A stretch of 64,000 nt of DNA, from the NCBI GenBank assembly GCA_030272585.1, contig BSYQ01000001.1, positions 5,580,001 through 5,644,000 on the forward strand. The letters run 5' to 3'. Under the pieces are notes generated by a model, which saw only the letters and a program-made list of their open reading frames with translations, was not told the origin of the DNA and ran no database searches. The position numbers were made by a program, and so were the translations under genes. Each line of letters opens with the position of its first letter. The first letter of the stretch is position 1. Source of the DNA: Bryopsis sp. KO-2023 (taxonomy: Eukaryota; Chlorophyta; Ulvophyceae; Bryopsidales; Bryopsidaceae). Shown piece after piece: positions 61,801 to 64,000 of the stretch.

Positions 61801-63641
61801 GTTCGTCAAGCACCAATAAAATCAAGAATACCTTGATGATTGTGATTTATGAAAATCCAGTCATGACTGACTGGGTACCAACCAACCCACCCACCTGCAA
61901 ATCAAGTCTAAACCTCGCACTTTGACGTATCCAACTGGTGATGCTAAGTCTTTGATTGACAGTGCTCCACTTGCTCCATTCTCACACACATCCATATCAT
62001 CTTTATCAGCCGACTTTCCAACCCCACCCATTGCTTGGGGAGCCGATATCCACATTGCGGTCTTTTCATTTTCGAAAACCTCTCGATGTTTTTCCCATCG
62101 CATAGCACACTCCAATATTTGATCCTCTGATAGCAACAAGTTGGACAATTTTTCCTTGTTTAAATCGCTCTGAAAACCAAGCACAGACACAAACCATCAT
62201 CTTTTCAATACCACAATTATAGACACTCTCACTACAGTCAAATTATTTCACTCACATCGAGTGAACAGGCTCTCTTAAAGCTTATCAATAAACATACATT
62301 TATATACAAATAATTCTGTTTCATTTGCTGAAGAAGGTCTTTATTCATGGTTCCGTATTTTATTTTTTTTCACGATAGGAATTCTCAGCGACTTCGACAA
62401 AACAAGAAAAAACCTCGTCCTTACCAATCCTAGTAAATTTGACACGGCTTGTATTCCACACCACCGAACCATCACATCCTGCAGAAAAATGCAATACATC
62501 AACGCATCCATTGGAAACATGGCATCCAGAAAGAAAGCAAGTCTCTTGTTGGCAATCACATTTTTTTATTTTTTTTAAAAGACGTTTCAGATAGGCTCTG
62601 CCTAACAGTTTCAGTAGAATCTGTATCATCTCATATCCCTTGAAAGATCAGGTACAATCTAACCATGATGTCGATTTTCGAGACTTTGCTTTTTCTCTGC
62701 TGGTTTAGATTGCTGCACTCACCTCGTTTTTTAGTAATTTCAGCCAGGGATTGAAATTCCACACTTTGCACAGATCTGGCACAACATCTTGGGCTGCCAA
62801 GCATGTCAATGCAACTTCCGACATGTCCCCTGGCTCCTGTACTATGTCTAGTGGGCATGGTTGAGACTGGAAGAACCTCAACACAACCCTGGGAAAAAGA
62901 TATTGCAGAACTCAAGCGGTGCACATTTTTGGAGGTGCAATGTCGCGATGATGAATCCATCAATGGTGGAAATCCATTGGTTAAAGTGGGAAGCATTGGG
63001 TTTTTCAAATTTTGTTGTTGGGTGGGAAAACTTTTCACATTCTGGGTGGGGTCATTTCTATTTCATCTGCTTCATCTGTTTTTTCTTTCAACTTTCATGC
63101 ATGCATGGATTAATTCTCTTGGGGAGAGAATCGTTTCTGGCAGATTTGATCTTTAAAGATTTTTCTGTCCAGACAAATCCTTTCGTGACGGAGTGCGGGA
63201 CGTTACGCCGAAGTCGTCACCGTTACGCGTGACGAAAAACACCCACCTGTTCAAGTGAGGGGCGACGACAACGGCCTTGGCCAACGCCAAGCAACTGAGG
63301 ATGTCGACAGGATGTTGTTGGGCCTTGTCGGCATAAGAACTGGCCAAGTTCATCAACACGCGGCGGAAAGCGGTGCATACCGAAAGCGTCAGTTCCGGTC
63401 GGGCGAACAACTCTTGAAACAAGAGATTCACGCTTCGCCAATCAGGATTCTGTAGGAATTCACCAACTCTTCAGGACTTATGATCACGAAACTGCATAAA
63501 GCGGCGGCGAAAGTGTGAAAAAAGACCCCAGGACAAAACCTTATCAACGAGCAATGCCCGAAACTGCTGGCTATCGTGAAGCGCTGGGTGTCGCTGGCCT
63601 AGCAGCTCCAATGCAGATCTCAGGTCCAAATAGTCTGCCAT
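36871..63641 (-). CDS. MDN1: Midasin, dynein-like AAA+ ATPase for 60S ribosome assembly
   Basis: Midasin (yeast Rea1) is a giant ATPase that strips assembly factors such as Ytm1 and Rsa4 from pre-60S particles in nucleolus and nucleoplasm. The minus strand carries about 55 exons across 26.8 kb. My exon-by-exon estimate is about 6,000 residues, somewhat longer than the human protein. Order from the start: N-terminal helical region, six AAA+ modules, a long helical linker, an acidic Asp/Glu-rich tract, and a C-terminal MIDAS domain ending at TGA 36871. The start ATG at 63641 begins MADYLDLRSALELL. Exon 1 (63540-63641) joins exon 2 (63247-63449) in phase if the acceptor CCTACAG is used; the donor GTTTTG is weak, so this join is tentative. 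Later joins checked include 61386-61695, 60907-61125, 60378-60704 and 59767-60009. Identity is certain; some small exons may be misplaced. Confidence 0.95.
37912..40870 (-). other. MDN1 acidic Asp/Glu-rich tract
   Basis: About seven exons encode low-complexity peptides dominated by D, E, G and Q (for example GTGIGDGEGKKDISDEIEDQ, then FDGEFHDIDENQEQSGSDEE). This is the flexible acidic arm typical of midasin that ties the MIDAS domain to the linker. The stretch ends at LRLILEPTQASRLAGDYRTG, the conserved lead-in to MIDAS. Confidence 0.9.
40870..50400 (-). other. MDN1 helical linker region
   Basis: Exons of variable size encode the long linker between the ATPase ring and the acidic tract. Landmarks include an exon of about 1.1 kb ending near 46320, SHSKAFDDIADLD near 44570, EQWPEHPVLAQLKEI near 43980 and RWRRLELASW near 43690, all matching conserved midasin positions. 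Confidence 0.85.
50456..51950 (-). other. MDN1 AAA6 module with altered P-loop
   Basis: The sixth module reads LVGSSCSGKNSIVRVLAQL at its P-loop (51575-51601 holds GSSCSGKNS), with Asn where Thr or Ser is expected. TDTSDLLGGFEQ follows. After an insertion encoded near 51000-51280, the Walker B-like WVLLDNANLCNPTVLDRLN and the sequence SRAMRNRSMEIFV lie near 50460-50720. DN instead of DE at Walker B is normal for module 6 of this family. Confidence 0.88.
52020..53680 (-). other. MDN1 AAA5 module
   Basis: The large exon of about 53670-52920 contains the P-loop GSPGVGKTSLV and NLSEQTDMMDLLGADLP. The next exon has WVLLDELNLASQQVLEGLN and GGGRKGLPRSFLNRFTRVF; GPWEFNLRDLMRWC follows near 52180. 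Confidence 0.92.
53810..55420 (-). other. MDN1 AAA4 module
   Basis: P-loop GETGTGKTTVCQLLA with TETSDFLGGFRP near 54930-55070, Walker B IILIDELNLAEDAVLERMN near 54250-54330, and ATMNPGGDYGKKELSPALSN in the exon ending at 53810. Confidence 0.92.
55641..57290 (-). other. MDN1 AAA3 module
   Basis: P-loop GPTSSGKTSLV and Walker B YWVVLDELNLAPTEVLEALN are both in exon 56646-56915. The exon starting at 56461 has ATQNPPGVYAGRKVLSRAFR. The exon ending at 55641 has GFITPRDLFRWADR. Confidence 0.92.
57415..59440 (-). other. MDN1 AAA2 module
   Basis: P-loop GDTGTGKTALV in the exon ending at 59238, then LNLSQQSDSSDLLGGFKP. Walker B WWLLLDEINLAPPEVLE and the arginine-finger region LRNRFTE are in exon 57808-58279. 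YNLRTLCRWLLY follows near 57500-57600. Confidence 0.9.
60378..61695 (-). other. MDN1 AAA1 module
   Basis: Exon 61386-61695 carries the P-loop GPPGSGKTS and the DDQTDAKSLLGAYVCT motif; exon 60907-61125 carries the Walker B-like KWLAIEDINLAP; exon 60378-60704 carries FSLRDLVKWCERM. The joins keep phase. Confidence 0.9.
61861..63641 (-). other. MDN1 N-terminal region
   Basis: Five exons before the first AAA module: 63540-63641, 63247-63449, one ending near 62725, one near 62430-62490, and one from about 62170 to about 61897. The peptides are helical (for example RPELTLSVCTAFRRVLMNLA and VRWCGIQAVSNLLGL) and resemble the poorly conserved N terminus of plant midasin. Confidence 0.75.
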
Positions 63642-64000
63642 ATTGCGTGTATCTGCGTTAACAAGCCTCGTTCTCTCTTGCTCGGCGGAGACCGGCGCAA
63701 AGCACAGTTGCCGATCGGCGGCGATAGGTGGAAAATTCTAAACTGGGTTACATGATAAACACGTCCATGTCAGACGCTGGATATATATTACGTGATGTAT
63801 GCGCTGGCGGCACTCTGATAACTCTTTTTCTGTTTCGAGCAAGATACAAGGCATCTTCACGGGTGGGAGTGTTGGGGTCATATCGCACAATTCCCCCCCG
63901 CTGTCTTCACTGGGCGACCACCGTAAGAGATCATCGCGAGGAATCGCGGGCTTAAAATGGAGCTCTGAAACAGTCATGCGTATGAGTAAAGATAAATTCT
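63642..64000. other. Region upstream of MDN1
   Basis: Should hold the midasin promoter and 5' UTR. A 79-codon minus-strand frame (63738-63977, starting MTVSELHFKP) is open and could be a 5' exon, because a GTATCT donor after it would join in phase to the sequence just before the MDN1 ATG. I have no homology to support this. Confidence 0.4.

Noticed and set aside
63451-63538. Read-through of MDN1 exon 1 into exon 2
   Set aside because: The frame hits an in-frame TGA (HKS-stop) between them, so an intron ending at CCTACAG is required unless the base call is wrong.
1-64000. Transposons, tRNA or rRNA genes, CRISPR arrays, viral insertions
   Set aside because: I looked for reverse transcriptase, transposase and integrase motifs, long terminal or inverted repeats, and cloverleaf-like promoters, and found none that I could support.

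Overview
This window is nuclear DNA of a photosynthetic eukaryote. Almost every gene is broken by GT-AG introns, mostly 60 to 400 bp long. The gene set points to the green lineage, probably an alga: a thylakoid-lumen PsbP-domain protein whose leader looks like a chloroplast transit peptide plus a twin-arginine thylakoid signal, a plant-type RRP6-like 3 exonuclease, an SDP1-type patatin lipase, CCT eta and midasin. The leader shows no obvious secretory signal in front of the transit peptide, which favours a primary plastid. I cannot name the species. Exon joins were worked out by hand from reading-frame phase and splice dinucleotides, so some 5' ends are tentative.

Layout from left to right: T-rich flank (1-1968); intronless CCT7 (+, 1969-3648); PsbP-domain lumenal protein (+, 4280-5816); RRP6L3/EXD2-like 3'-5' exonuclease with a membrane anchor (-, 6111-10828); 2 kb of homopolymer-rich DNA; SDP1-like triacylglycerol lipase (-, 12834-16758); a parallel beta-helix protein with a cysteine ladder (+, 17325-19442); a 971-residue coiled-coil protein (+, 19727-24023); an unrecognised multi-pass membrane protein (-, 24561-27034) divergent from a bZIP factor (+, 28113-32203); a secreted Cys/His-rich protein (-, 33565-35429); and midasin MDN1 (-, 36871-63641), about 55 exons and roughly 6,000 residues by my estimate, which fills the right 40 percent of the window.

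These are independent eukaryotic transcription units with no operon or joint pathway. CCT7 (protein folding), midasin (60S ribosome assembly) and the exonuclease are housekeeping. The PsbP protein works in the thylakoid and the lipase in storage-lipid turnover. The beta-helix, coiled-coil, membrane and secreted proteins are the ones I could not assign, and they are the best places to look for something new. I saw no transposon, rRNA, tRNA, CRISPR or viral sequence. I found no convincing multi-gene novel system; the most unusual points are an altered sixth P-loop in midasin, the Cys-ladder beta-helix, a perfect 18-bp intronic hairpin and several very short first coding exons.
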